The notes below the pieces were generated by a model, which worked only from the letters and a program-made list of their open reading frames with translations, was not told the DNA's origin and did no database searches. From Epiperipatus broadwayi (taxonomy: Eukaryota > Onychophora > Udeonychophora > Euonychophora > Peripatidae), in NCBI GenBank assembly GCA_028023455.1, contig JAQFVV010012396.1, positions 5,866,085 through 5,930,084 on the forward strand: a DNA stretch of 64,000 nt, given 5' to 3'. Below, piece after piece: positions 1 through 12,950 of the stretch (position 1 is the stretch's first letter; the number at the start of each line of letters is the position of its first letter). The translations under genes were made by a program, and so were the position numbers.

Positions 1-360
1 TATTATAGTTTATAAAATAAACATCGCGCTATATAAAATAATTGACTTATTTAGATACATTTAATTTCAAATAAGAATGACGTATTGTAAATTCTAATAA
101 ATTTCACTAGCGTCATTCATTCAAGCATGTAAAAGTAATTTAAAGTGATTATTTAATATCTTCATGCTTTCACTTTCAAACACTTAAGATTCGCCCATAC
201 AAAAGCGTTTGGATTCGAAAAGATAGATGGCCATTCTATCTTTTCCAAAGACTTTATCATGTGGTTGTTGAAGTGTTAGTATTCATTCATTTTATATTTA
301 AAAATCTAAAGCGCATGTGCAACAGTTTAATGCTGTTTAAAATATTATAGTTTATAAATA
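1..360. repeat. F3 family dispersed repeat, copy 1 (cut by the window start)
   Basis: The stretch resembles 18261-18654 and part of 35097-35461. Shared parts include a stem-loop at about 74-118 whose outer stem is GAATGACG paired with CGTCATTC, a downstream GTAATTTAAAGTGA block, and an AGTATTCATTCATTT block near 279. The opening bases (TATTATAGTTTATAAA) recur at about 343-359, so the insertion holds slightly more than one unit of about 340 bp. No open frame or ribozyme core was recognised. It may be a non-autonomous retroelement; that is inference. Confidence 0.5.
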
Positions 361-2077
361 TATAATATAATGTTTTGCCTTTATAACTTTTTAGATGCAT
401 ATAATCTTAAGTTTATCTACTTCAATTTCTTCATACAGATTTTTTTTTAAAAATTTAGAATCGAAAACTCAAGCTATTGAGTTCATCGTTAAATTAAATT
501 GTTTAAAGAAAATGAAATAGGATTGTGAAGAAAAGTAATGATTAATATTATAATGTAAATTAATTGCAAAGCATTATAAAATTAAAATTTTAAAACTGTT
601 CAAAGCAGTTACAGACAACAATCTTGCATTTTTTTACAGTGACTTCCATCACTATTAATTACAGTACGTGATATGATTATATACTTATTATAAATAGATA
701 CATTCAAGCATAAAATTATATTTATCCATTCTTGACTATATATGTTGAGATTGCAAACAAGATTATGCTCAGAAATTTATTCATAGATAGAGAATATTTT
801 ACCGAGCCATTTACTAATTAATAAGTAAAAAGAAAAGTAAATATTTTTACTTAAATATCTAAATGGTAATTTGAAATAAATGGAAGTATCATTGAGACAT
901 CCAAAATGTAATCTTTTAAAAGCAGCAAGTAATACTTGTAACAATAATGCACTATAGTGATGATTGAGCACCAAATTAAACAATGATAGCCTCAGTAACA
1001 TTTGGATGGACAACTGCCTGATAAGTCTATATACTGTAAGCCTATTGCTTGTTCTGGGTAGTTTATTCCAGCCAGTAGGTTGCAGAGCTTGGAACTAAAT
1101 GTAGTTTCAATCTAAATTTGATAGCAATACTTTTTTCCCTATTCTTCAGAATTTTTTTAAAAGTAAGTATACTAGTTGATATAGAGCCTCAGAAAAAAGC
1201 CTTTTCTAATGGCTTTATTCAGTGAGATCTTTTATGTGATACACATATCTAATAGTCATCCTTAATTTATATTATGTTATTTATATCTTTATTATCTATA
1301 TCAAGACAATTTGCTTATTTAACAGTAGAATCTGATACTAAATGGATCAACTATAGGTGCAATAAACTGAATTGTGAGTGAAATGTAAGCAGTAGACCGC
1401 CATAAACCAAACCAAGTACCAATATATTAAAGACAATTGGTTTGACAAATTATAACTTGTCACATAAGTGCTAGTACTAACGCAATATATTACAGTTATC
1501 TTTCAATAGTGCTTTGGTTGACATTTCAAAGACAGTCTTAGATTGTGTGTGTAATGCTTGGATTACATTTAATTTGCATTTAACACAGTGTTTTCCTATT
1601 CATCCCATTTCAAAAACACCTTTAGTAGGAAAAGAAATTTTGGGATATCATATAATAATAAAAGATATTCATACTAGCTTCTAGCTAGTGATTTTTTTTA
1701 AAACAGTTCATTAGAATGTTTTAGATTCAATAGCTAGAAACTTTAACACTATACAAAGTATAAAACTGTTTCTAAAAAACTTACGCAAAGTCTAAAAACA
1801 ATAAACAAAGATTTACTGAAGTACTTTGTTTCATAACATTTTTTCATGTGGGAATAAAAAAAGCAAGAATTAGAACCTAGTTCATGTGCATTTAAATGAA
1901 TTAATTTTATAAAAATAATACATTTAATTTTTTTTAATATGAAACTCATAATACTGAATAGACTTTCAATTTATATTCCAAGAAATGAAAAGGGGAAACC
2001 AATCAATAAAATTATTCCAGTTAAATATATACTGTAGGTATAACAAGTCCAATGTTGTCCAGATTGATTATATCATC
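361..2077. other. AT-rich intergenic or intronic DNA, nothing recognised
   Basis: I see no coding pattern, RNA gene or clear mobile element here. The small open frames are AT-rich chance frames without recognisable protein motifs. Confidence 0.5.
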
Positions 2078-2403
2078 ACAATACAGATAAAATATAGCAA
2101 AACTCTCCATATAGTAGTGCCATCTTGTGCTAACAAGAGCAATCAATGGATGCCAGAAGGCTTGTGCATAAAATCCCTATCTAGTGATGAAGGCCACAAG
2201 CCAGAAACTAGTCTGGGGATAATGGATGAGTAGGCACTAGATAGGGATTTTATGCACAAGCCTTCTGGCATCCATTGATTGCTCTTGTTAGCACAAGATG
2301 GCACTACTATATGGAGTTTTGCTATATTTTGAATTGTTTAATAACAATTATTGTGCTAGTATGAGATAGTGATCATGTGATGTTTAGTGGTTTAACAATA
2401 CAG
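2078..2403. mobile_element. H2-family hairpin element with 9-bp target duplication
   Basis: A near-perfect inverted repeat has arms 2089-2184 and 2237-2330, with the outer sequence GCAAAACTCTCCATA shared with copies at 21.2, 21.7 and 57.9 kb. The right side continues through a conserved tail (GATCATGTGATGTTTAGTGG) to 2394. The 9-mer ACAATACAG flanks the unit at 2078-2086 and 2395-2403. The loop between the arms holds a truncated hammerhead ribozyme. No protein is encoded. A variable-length target duplication argues for retrotransposition rather than a classical terminal-inverted-repeat DNA transposon. Confidence 0.7.
2184..2230 (+). ncRNA. Degenerate hammerhead ribozyme (H2 type, truncated)
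   Basis: The loop reads GUGAUGA (first core base C changed to G), then stem II GGC-CACAA-GCC, then GAAA, a two-bp stem III CU/AG and a GUC cleavage triplet, followed by UGGGGA. The 5' strand of stem I seen in the 21.8 kb copy is missing because the palindrome arm joins directly to the core. It is therefore probably inactive, but it shows that the family's ancestral cleavage site was GUC. Confidence 0.6.
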
Positions 2404-5400
2404 GTAGTTGCTCAAGTGAACTGTCAGATAAATATACAAACTGCTATTTACATGTATGTGTATGTACATGTCATTTAAGAAATAATAGTGTAAACTGCCT
2501 AAAGGTTAAAAAATAATAATTCTTGCACATTATTAAAAATTATTAAGTATTATTTCATAATATGTATGAAACAAGAGAATAATAATAATACTGTAAAAGA
2601 AGCAGGGAAAATACTTATGCTATGCAAAAGAATTGTATAGTTGTAAAAAAAATCTAAATTTGAACCTAGTTTAATCTGTCTTTCACATAAAAGCTTTAAT
2701 TAAACAACTTGCCCATTTCTATAGAAAATCTGATGGTGGATTTAAAAAAAGTATTAAAATTTTGGAATTGATAACATTTTGAAAGTTATAATTAAAATTT
2801 TAAAAGTCAGCAATAATTTCCCTTCTTTCTACATTAGAAAATGTAAATAAAGAGAGAGTGAAGAAAAGAACTGGTTTTTTTATCTCTTCTTCTTTTATTT
2901 ATAAAAAGCATGTTTTGAAGGTGTTTTTCAAAAAATATATTGTTGTAATGGCAAATGTCATATATTCCCTAGCTGTGACATATATGTTGTTTGAACAATA
3001 TTAATTAAGTATAAATAGGTCTGAAACAATCAACTTGGCATCTTATTTCTATCATTCTAATTCCTGGATCATCAAAGTTCATTATATATTGCTTTGCGTT
3101 AAAATACAGTCTACAATTGAAGTCATGTTGTCATAATCCATGCTGAAAAGAGAAACAACTGCTGATTAAAACTCTTCACAGTAAGACATATTTTGCCGAG
3201 GGTTTCAAAAGTATTTTTCAATACTCCAGTTACAACAGTATATGATGATTTTATTTAGAAGAATTCCATATACCACATGTGTCTAGATAACCAAAAACCA
3301 CACCATTCAAAACAATCCTGGAAATGCAGTTGGATCCAGAAATCAACACTGAAGTTTGAAAAACCAGGTCATGCAATGACTCTATAATGCTGTGAAGTAA
3401 GAAATGGATATTTCCATATAAAATACTCAAGACCTGTTGATATTATTCATTTAATATAACCAGTTCTTCTGTATTTACTTTCTCTAACATCACCAGTGTT
3501 CAAGAAGAACATCATCATCAGAAAAACTAAGGAAGACAACAGTAAAATATTAAAAGAACAGTACATGAAAAAAACATGGTTAGTGATTGTTTTAGTATTT
3601 AACATGGTAAGATCTTATCATTTGAAATATGATGTCTTAAACTTGAACTTAGCATAAACTTAAAATATCTTTTGTTACTATAATATTCAATTTTTTTGTG
3701 CATGGGTTGACAGTTGCAAGTATATATGCAATAGTTTTATTTATTCATTTTTTATTAATCCATTTAGTTTGTATTTATAACTCAAAATCTGAATATTATG
3801 CTTTTTACATCCATATGCTAGTTAATGTCGACAGCCCTGAGAAATCATGTAATCCAATGGGAGACATGCTGGGATGGCAGTAATAATTGACCATGATCAC
3901 AAGTGTAAACTTTTTTTTTAGAAGTTTAGTATCTTTGGGTTTCTTTTTTTAATTAAAAGTGAAGAGCAAATAAAATACTTTTGGGAGTATTAGTACTTTT
4001 AAGTTATAAATCATCATCATCATCATCACATTGGTTAATATTATATATTTGAATTATTTTTTTTATTTGAATTTTATTTCAATTTAGTATTTATTTGAAC
4101 CAAAGTTTAGAGTTCACATCTTGAAGATCTAATTATATATGTGTGTATATTTTTGTTTATTATATATCAAGGTTCAAACCCATCAACTGTTATGTACTAT
4201 TATATAAAACCCAGTACAATGGAAATTTTCCTGATACAATATATATATTTAAAAAATTGTTATTCCAAAATCAAATCTGATAAAAGTGATTTGAACCTTT
4301 GGATTCAATTAAAAGCGAAAGGAAATAAGATTTAATGAAAATAAATTCAGAAATGATTTTTTTTATCTTACTTTAAAACTGTTCATCATATGAATTGAAC
4401 ATTAGTCAAGTTTAAAAAGCATTGCAGTTAAAAATTATATAAAGTCTTAATTTAATTTCCTGCCTTCATAAAGACTTACAGTGTTAAAAGTCAAAAAAAA
4501 AAAGTATATAATAAGGAATATCATTTCTACTGATTCAGTTATTTTAGTTACATGATAACGTGAGTTAAGCTGGAAACCTCATTGGGATTGAAAGTGCTAA
4601 GCTTGAATGGATCTGGGAAATACACATATGGATGACTTAAAATAAAAAAAAATTAAGGATGAAAAAAAAAATTAAATGTTTAAAAAAAAAAAAAAGAAGA
4701 ATAAAATATCTTGAGGCATATATGTAACAAAATTATATTTTCTAGAATAGGTTTAAAAAAGGTTAATTTAAATATATTTAAAATAAAAGTGAAATGCAAC
4801 AGACTGTATTCTTTAAAATGTATAATATATCTGGGTATATATTGTAACAGTATAAATTGTATCTGCAGAACTTTATTTTACATGGCCTCATGTTTTGGGG
4901 CAAGACAAAATCTGTAACGGTATGAATTGTACAAGTCTATTTGTGGATACCCCAAGTCTTTTGGGTACATCAAATCTGGAACAATATAAATGGCCTAGCC
5001 AAAATTAAATAGAGCTACACAAATTGAACAAGCCAAATCTATTTATGGAATAAATTTATGCAATAATTTATTTAATTTATGTTAATAAAGTAATACCAAA
5101 CCTATAAAGTTTAAAATCTATTAATAATATTTATATATTAAACAAATGATAACTCGACTGAATGCCATAATTGTAATACACAAAATAATATAATTCATTT
5201 GGAAATTTATAACAGATATATTAGTTAATAGTTTATATTGGGATTAATTCATAAAATAACCCTTTTATTATTATATATTAAAATTTATAACTGTACTAAA
5301 GGATTAGCAAAATTATTTAAGCTTGATGATTATATATAAAAGTTTGTATCAATAATTTATAGTCTAGCTTTTCTGTATGTTTACATAATACCAATTGATG

Positions 5401-7980
5401 TTTATGAAAACATTAGGTTCACTCTTTAATAATTACTGAATTCTAACCAAGTAATAAAATCTATATTATTTTGTTAATTAGGTTTTATATGTTTATGATT
5501 GCATAGAGACTTAAATTATTATTATTATATCATATATTTATCAAATAAAATAAGATTATTAACTCAAATTTAATAAATAAAAATAATAGTTTTATTTACA
5601 AACTAAACAAGATATTAGTTAATATATTTTAAGAATTTTGAAATAATTTATCATAAAATGTTTTATTTGTTTTAACTGTAAGATTATGTTAAGACATCAC
5701 ACATTTTGACCACAAAGAAAATATTGGTTTGTTATTATCAATAGATAATATATATGTTAAATATACAAAAAAAAAAAAATAAGCTGATCATTAAGATAAT
5801 AAATTTATTATAATTATTATTTTATGAACAATTTATTACTTATGATCATCTATAGTTGTTTAAATTTTTATCTTAGAATGATTTAGATTTTCTTTCTGGT
5901 TAATTATTTACATATATCCACCTACACACATATATGTACATTAAATGATTTTAAAAACAATAATAGAAATAAATATGAAATAAATAAAATATATGACCTG
6001 CACTTAAATAATAAATATTAAACAAAGTCCACACATATAGAGTTCACTTATTTTAAAATTCCTTTATTAAATTCGCATGAAGAAAATCCATAAATAATGA
6101 TATTTTTCAAAGATATAATCCCAAGAGTTTTGTTTTCTTTTAAAATATTTGAAATTTATTAAAATGAATAATCCATAGTATGTTATAACAATATTCACAT
6201 TTTAGTTGATGTTAAGTAACAAGCGTTTTATTTTTATTTTTTTTAAATGGATCAAATTGATATTTTAATAAACTCAAAATTGTTATCTATTTGGTTATAA
6301 TCCATGGCAAATTATTTATTAGCATATATATATATATGTGTGTGTGTGTGTTAATTTACAAAGTAAAACTTTATATGCAATTAAATAAATTCACTTCTTG
6401 GTTGCTAAAATATGGACCTCTCAAAAGACCAAATTGTCTTTTGAAGCAAAAGTTAACTTCCTAATTAGCTTTTCATTGTGTGATTTATATTAAACATTTT
6501 TAAAAGTATATTACTTTTTTTTTAAATTATTTACTGCTGAATGCAGTATACAAACTAAAGTGATAGAGATATATAGAGACAGTGTCTTAAATTAAGCCAC
6601 TGGCTTTTTATATATTTTGCTTACTGATGTAACATTTAGGTCATTGACTTAGATACAGTAATTAATGATTAACTCAAATTTACCTCTTTTAATCCATTTA
6701 ATAATTATTCCCCTTTAATTAGGCTTTTTATTTTTACTTTTACAAACACAACAGCATTCCTGAACAAAATGATTTCTTTTCATTTTTAAAAAGAAAAATA
6801 TTTTAAAATAAAAAAATACTAAGACAATAATTTTATCATTTCTTCTTCAAAAGAAAATTGCATTTGTTTCTTTAATAAAAAGATATTTAATATACCTTTA
6901 ATAGTAATATGACTTTTAAACATGTACATGGTTTTAAATTTACATGCTTATGTAAATATGCATGCACATATGAAAAATAATTTATTTATTTATCCAAACC
7001 TATCATTGTTACAATATACAGGAAAATAAAATGTTAATGCAAAAATCTAACAAAAATATGCATTTAAACTTATGTAATATTCCTATAGTAAAATATAAAA
7101 TTTGCTGCAGTAAACTATCTATTGTATTCTTAAATATAAAAGAAAAATAACTTGTGAATATTACTTTATATTTGGGTGTATTTATAATAACTCCCAAATT
7201 AGAACGATTATCTGTTGATGATCTTAAACAATTAATAACACACGACACACGAAATCATGACATTTTTTTTTACATATGACAATGCCTATTTTAAATCTAA
7301 CTCTGGATGGTATAATATAGATATTATATTGTTTATAAAAATGTGTGACTAATTTTTTAATTTTTTTCTGTGTTTTATTGGTATTATTGATATGTGTCTA
7401 AAATCTAACAATCAAAATTAGCAATGGTCTCATGTTTCATCTTTAATCTTTTTTACTTTAAAAGCCTATTTTATAGATAAGATCAAGTAAATACATAAAT
7501 ATAAGTTTATTATTATAAATACTATATAAATGTTTTTTTTAAATTACTATCTTATAAAATCATCTTTACTTCCATGAATAATTAAGAAAAGACATTTAAA
7601 AATGCAAAGCACATTCATGACATGGTCTCAATCATCTGGTTCCTCTCTATATCTCTATGTTCTACATTCATGTTATAATGCTACAGTTCTTTATATATCT
7701 AAACACACTTATACCAATTTCACTTCCCATGTTTACTTTCAAAGTACTCAAATGTTTATTTATTAACATAATTGTAGTAATATGCAGAAGTATCAAATCA
7801 TTACGATTTAAATAAGAAATGTTTAAACTTTTTAAAGTTTGATATAAACTAAATGAATTGCAACATATAATCACAATTTATCTATGAATGCATTATATTT
7901 TTTCATTCTTTACTTATTTGTTCTCTTCAATCACAATTTTTTTTAATTATCATCTTACAAATTTACTGTTATTTTTATAA
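2404..7980. other. AT-rich DNA without recognised genes; microsatellites
   Basis: The stretch is very AT-rich. It holds a CAT trinucleotide run near 4012-4027, a TA/TG dinucleotide run near 6325-6350 and many A or T homopolymers. No coding exon, tRNA or mobile element could be supported. Confidence 0.5.
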
Positions 7981-8123
7981 ACAATTAGGGAAAGATGTCT
8001 TGCGTTGTTAGCCGAGAGGTATCGTAGCCGCCATGCAAGCAAGTAGTTGGTTGCAGATGGTTGTGGGTTCGCGTCCCGGCCGATGCTATGACATATGAAA
8101 AAAAAAAACAATTAGGGAAAGAT
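7981..8123 (+). mobile_element. tRNA-derived SINE with 16-bp target duplication (copy A)
   Basis: A body at about 7997-8107 is flanked by the 16-mer ACAATTAGGGAAAGAT at 7981-7996 and 8108-8123. Inside are a pol III A-box-like stretch (TTAGCCGAGAGG) and a B-box-like stretch (GGGTTCGCGTCCC), the usual internal promoter of a tRNA-derived SINE. The element ends in GATGCTATGACATATG and an A-run, the standard 3' end for target-primed insertion. Between the boxes is an insertion (AAGCAAGTAGTTGGTTGCAG) shared with copy D at 49.9 kb and absent from copies C and E, so at least two subfamilies exist. It encodes no protein. Confidence 0.88.
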
Positions 8124-9892
8124 ATTAAAAAGATGCAAATTGCATCCACAGTCTACATTTTGATTAAATTGTTGTCATTCAGATGGTCTTGACTCGGTAT
8201 AATCCAGTATTCTAACACTATTATTTATATATGATTAATTAATTTATATCAATTTAAATAAACATTAAATAATTACTCTTTAAATATGGAATTATTATAT
8301 TTCTCAAACCTATGATATACACTTAATTTAATATAAAAATAAGTATATATAATCACAGTTTTATTTATGAATGCCCATCATAAACAAGCAATCACTTTCA
8401 AAATGCTGTTACGAAATTATATTAAAAGTTTTAATTCATACAATTCCCTGTTGTTTTTATACTCCCTGTTCAATATGGACAGAACTCAGTGTGTTTTGTA
8501 TTTGACAATAAATAACACCTGTTAAAAAAAATAATCAATATTGTTTTAACATGCATATATTTGTAATAGTAAACTTTTAACCCAGAAAAATCATAGATAA
8601 GTACTTCAATGAGCCCTTTTTAAAACCATATGTATTCCAATCTTTTCTTTGTTTTTTAATTGGATTTGTAGGTAGAATATTCTTTATTTATTATAGTAAG
8701 TAATAAAAATTATATACAACAGCTTATATAAATATATATTAATCATTCATAAAAAACCTTTTCTGCACATGGTTTAGTGCCCTTTTCAAATATTAATAAT
8801 CCATTATAATGTTAATCAATTATATATATATATACAACGCCATCTAATGTTCCATAATGGAAGTAAAATAACAACAATACCAAAAATAAAATATTAATAG
8901 AATAGAATAATATCACTTTAACAAGTTGACTATATAACATAATATATAAAACAAATGATACATATATTATACAACTTTATATGTATTGCCTTATATAATT
9001 TTCCATTTATTTATTTGAGTTTGTATATTATTATTGACATCAATATTTTTTCTTTAGCTATCTCAAGAATAGTGACCTCAAAAATTACATTATCAGTGTA
9101 AATTTCTGTAAATATTTTATAACATTTTTAAAATAAATAAATAAATAAAAAAGAAAATACACTGAAGAAACAGAAATGTTTTAATTATTATTAGACTGAA
9201 ACTAAGATTTCAATGATTCTAAATCTAATTTTTAGATAGAATTTTTTATTTTTTGGAATAAACTAAGGCATATTTAAATAAATTGAATAAAGGAATAATA
9301 TCTGAGGTATTATCTATAATATTCCAGGATTATAAATGTCCGACCTGAATATTATTTTTAAAAAATAATGAAGATAATGCTAAAAATAGAAGTGATCTTT
9401 ATAAAGAAATTGTAATATTTAGTAATATATAGGGCACACTACTAGAAGAGGTATGATCATAAATGAATCATTAAAATTTTAAATTGGATCCCAAGAGATT
9501 ATAAAGACTTAGAAAAGACCACATATAAGATAGATGGATGAAATAAGAATGTTTACTGGTTTTATGTGGAGAAGGGAAGCTATAGATCAGAGAAATTGGG
9601 TTACACATGGGTAGACCTTCATCCTGTAGTAGATTAGTAATGATGATGATGATGATGATGATGAGGATATATTGTGATAATTTTACATTTTTCAAACCTT
9701 ATAAATACTTAAGTATTATATATAAAATTTCTGATTTTTTTTTTCTAATTTTTATCTTATTATCACTTCTTGTTTCTATTGCTTTAGCAGAAATAAGTTT
9801 TTCTAAATTAAAAATTATCTAAAAACTATAATGTCTTAAGAAAGGTTGTCAAATCTATTTTTAATAATAATAGAACAAGAATTCAATGACTG
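8124..9892. other. AT-rich DNA; ATG trinucleotide microsatellite
   Basis: No gene was recognised. A run of GATGATGATG repeats lies at about 9641-9664 and explains the short open frames on both strands there. Confidence 0.5.
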
Positions 9893-10031
9893 CAACATCA
9901 CATGATCACCATTTCTTACACAATCTGTTAATACAGTAGCAACTTTTTACATACAATAGTGCCATCTAGTGCAAATGAAAGTAATCAACAAATGCTAGAA
10001 GGTTTATGCATTAAAATCCCTATCTGTGTGT
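9893..10031. repeat. H2-family repeat fragment
   Basis: The segment matches one arm of the H2 elements: ACATCACATGATCACCAT at 9894, then AATAGTGCCATCTAGTGC and a diverged GCTAGAAGGTTTATGCATTAAAATCCCTATCT block ending near 10027. The hammerhead and the second arm are absent, so this is a solo or truncated arm. Confidence 0.6.
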
Positions 10032-10087
10032 AGAACAAGAATTACATAAACTAGATTTTATAAACTTAATTACAAGTAGATTATTTC

Positions 10088-10378
10088 TATAAATGCAATT
10101 TACTCACTGTACTTTAAACACTTTTTAGCAAAAAATTTTATTATATATATGCATACACAATCTTACATTTCTACTGTCCTACACTCTTCTTCAGAACCAC
10201 TTTTACTTCAATTTTTTAAAAGTAAAAAACATTTTTTTTATTTTTAAAACATTGAAGTAAAAGTGATTCTGAAGAAGACTGCAGGACAGTCAAAATGTAA
10301 GATTGTGTATGCATATATGTATAATAAAAGATTTTGCTAAAAAATGTTTAAAGAACAGTGAATAATTTACATTTATAT
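10088..10378. repeat. F4 hairpin repeat (arms about 120 bp)
   Basis: The two halves are reverse complements around an AT-rich centre near 10225. Recognisable arm blocks are ACTTTAAACACTTTTTAGC against GCTAAAAAATGTTTAAAGAACAGT, and ACACAATCTTACATTT against AAATGTAAGATTGTGT. A single-arm relative lies at about 34980-35096, where it was the target of an F3 insertion. No coding content. Confidence 0.65.
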
Positions 10379-11278
10379 AAGATATTATAGCAAAATAAAA
10401 GATATGGTGAATTTGGTAGATTAACATTACTTCAAAATCCTGGATTAAAAGTTGCTTTCAAGTTCAGAAAAAATTTTAAAATATATAGTCACTCTAATAC
10501 AAACCTGTAATTATGTTGATGAAATGGAAAAGGCATAAAATTTAAATATTATATATTATTGTAACTTAAATATAATACTATTAACTCATAGTGAAATAAT
10601 TATGAATTAGTATGTAACAATGGAGAATATACAATATAATCTCATGGAAGATTTATATTTTGTAAAATTCTTCATAAAATCTAAATTTCATTCTAATGTT
10701 CTTTAAAAAAACAAAATTATAAAAAAGTAAAATAAATAAATTTAAATTCATAACATATTTACTATTTATTGTTATTATAATTTACCGAATTCACTGCAAA
10801 TATAAAGTGTAATCTGCCATATCAGATATTAAAGAGTCAAGTTTTCTAAGAAGTATACTTTTAAAAGTCAAATTTGAATTCATGCCAGAAATAAACAATG
10901 TTTCATATAATACAGATAATATAGACACCAAATAATCAATATACGGTAAAAATCATTTCCATTTTTATTATCTTATAATAAATTTGAAAGTTTGTTTATT
11001 GTTAATTAATCATACAGTTTTTAAATGAAAAGAAATGGCTCTTATCTTATGTTATTTATTAGCTGCATTATGTGAAGATTTATTTACATCTGATATGAAT
11101 TTAAATTTGACTCTTAGTAATATCACTGGTCAGAAAGCTTGTCTCTTTAATATCTGAGAAGGAAGGTATATATATATGATCATGTTATATTTACAAAGCA
11201 TTTTGGCAAAGAGTGGCTGACAATAAAAATACAGGGAAAAGGTTGTTTCCATTGTTTTATTGGTATTTATATATATAT
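10379..11278. other. AT-rich DNA, nothing recognised
   Basis: I see no coding pattern or structural element beyond a short TA run near 11168-11176. Confidence 0.45.
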
Positions 11279-11853
11279 GTAAATATAGAGGATTTGAACT
11301 CAATCCCTTTCACTATCTCATACCACTGATACACATTACCACACACATATAGAAAAGATAAATAATCACCAATATACATATTTCATGCTAAACCAGCACT
11401 CATCAGTTGGTCCAGACTATTATCTCCCATACATATATATAATCAGCACTCAGTTTATATTAAGATAGCAAATCCTTACACTTTAATGGACTGCTTCAAC
11501 CCACTCCAATCTCCAACTCTTCAGCCATCTATACCATTGAAAATCTGATGATAGAATTCCCAAATCTCATACTTATGTCAATATTGTTGTCATGCCCATA
11601 TTGACCTCAAGTCACTCTGACCCCTCATGTGTAGGACAGTATTCATTTAAATACATAGGAGAGGGATGGGCAGAATGTAGGCTTAATATGTAAGATTTGA
11701 AATACCAGGCACTCTTATACTTGGAGCCTAATTGTAAATATAGGGGATTTGAACTTAGACTTTCAAGTGAAGGGGCTTGAAAATCTGAATTCAAATTTCC
11801 TATATTTACAATTACTCCAGGTATAAGTGTGCCTAATATTTCAAATCTTATAT
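11279..11853. mobile_element. H1-family hammerhead element, diverged copy
   Basis: The segment matches the unit at 15268-15740: CACTGATACAC, AAAGATAAATAATCACCAATATAC, CTAAACCAGCACTCATCAGTTGGTCCAGA, TTTAATGGACTG and GGATGGGCAGA occur in the same order. It ends in a separate hairpin (about 11688-11853) whose arms carry GTAAATATAGGGGATTTGAA and its complement. The minus strand contains a complete hammerhead motif at 11356-11425. No clear target duplication was found, and the open frame on the minus strand near 11612-11794 is repeat-derived. Confidence 0.65.
11356..11425 (-). ncRNA. Type I hammerhead ribozyme, H1 copy a
   Basis: Read on the minus strand: stem I strand AGAUAAUAGUC-UGG-ACCAA, core CUGAUGA, stem II GUGCU-GGUUU-AGCAU, then GAAA, three-bp stem III UAU/GUA, cleavage triplet ending UA, and the stem I return strand UUGGU-GAUUAUU-U-AUCU. 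This copy has G at the first stem II position where the others have U, giving a G-U closing pair, probably the ancestral state. The UGG bulge in stem I and the GGUUU loop of stem II are placed as in hammerheads that use loop-loop tertiary contacts. The core is intact, so self-cleavage is predicted. Confidence 0.85.
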
Positions 11854-12268
11854 ATATATATAAATTAAATTAATTATTCAAAATATAAAATAACAATCTC
11901 TTTAATAGGGTTTTGAGTTATTCAAAGATTAACAACTATATATTTAGAAATATAGACAAAAAGTGTTAATATAAGTTATGTAACAATTTCCAATTAAAGG
12001 TGATTATGGGTAGAATAAAGAAATTCATATTTCATTAGATGTTTTACTTTACTTTGTAGTATATGATTTACATTATGAATATTGTTAGTGATGGAACTGT
12101 GGTTAATTACCAATATCTAGAATGATAGTTATGCTCAAGATGCTACTTCAATGATATGATGTCAGACATCTTAGAGAGCGCCTAATTATGATTGCTTTTT
12201 CACAAATCCAAAAAGTATCAATAATTTCCTAGTACTAATATCTGAAAAATTTTACAATTATGTTAATA

Positions 12269-12950
12269 ATATTTTAATTTGCGAAGCGCAGATAGTTGAA
12301 AATTGAAATAAATTGAGATACTGCCGAATCTCACTGCACTCATTGAAATACCTATCCGACAGCCAATCAGATGTCATGATAACCATCTAAATGACAATCA
12401 AACCCAAACACACAACAAAGATTTTATGAAAAAAGGGCGGCCACCCTTCCCTCAACTTTTCTTTCTATATATCTAAGCCAGTCAGAAGTATTTAGGTTTG
12501 AAAGCTTGAAGCTTTAAATATCTTCACAAATAACTCACTGAGTCTAAATCATAAACATACAATGCGAAATCCTATGATTTACTATGTAGTAGTTTTTAGA
12601 ATACATAACAAGCAGTAAAGTATGTAAATAATATTTTAATTTGTGAAGCGCAGATAGTTAAAAATTGAAAAAACTACTACGTAGTAAATCATAGGATTTC
12701 ACATTGTATGTTTATGATTTAGACTTGGTGAGTTATTTGTGAAGATATTTAAAGCTTCAAGCTTTCAAACCTAAATACTTATGACTGGCTTAGATATATA
12801 GAAAGAAAAGTAAAATCTTTGTTGTGTGTTTGGGTTTGATTGTCATTTTGACGGCTATCATGGCATCTGATTGGCTGTCAGATAGGTATTTTAATGAGTA
12901 CAGCAAGATTCAGCAGTATCTAAATTTATTTCAATTCAGCTAATGCACTT
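12269..12950. repeat. F6 palindromic element with internal direct repeat
   Basis: Inverted arms lie at about 12305-12600 and 12670-12945; for example GCCAGTCAGAAGTATTTAGG near 12478 has its complement CCTAAATACTTATGACTGGC near 12771. A direct repeat (AATATTTTAATTTG[C/T]GAAGCGCAGATAGTT) stands at about 12270 and again at about 12630, just before each arm. This layout, one direct repeat plus inverted arms, resembles the composite ends of Penelope-like elements. No protein or hammerhead core was found. Confidence 0.65.
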
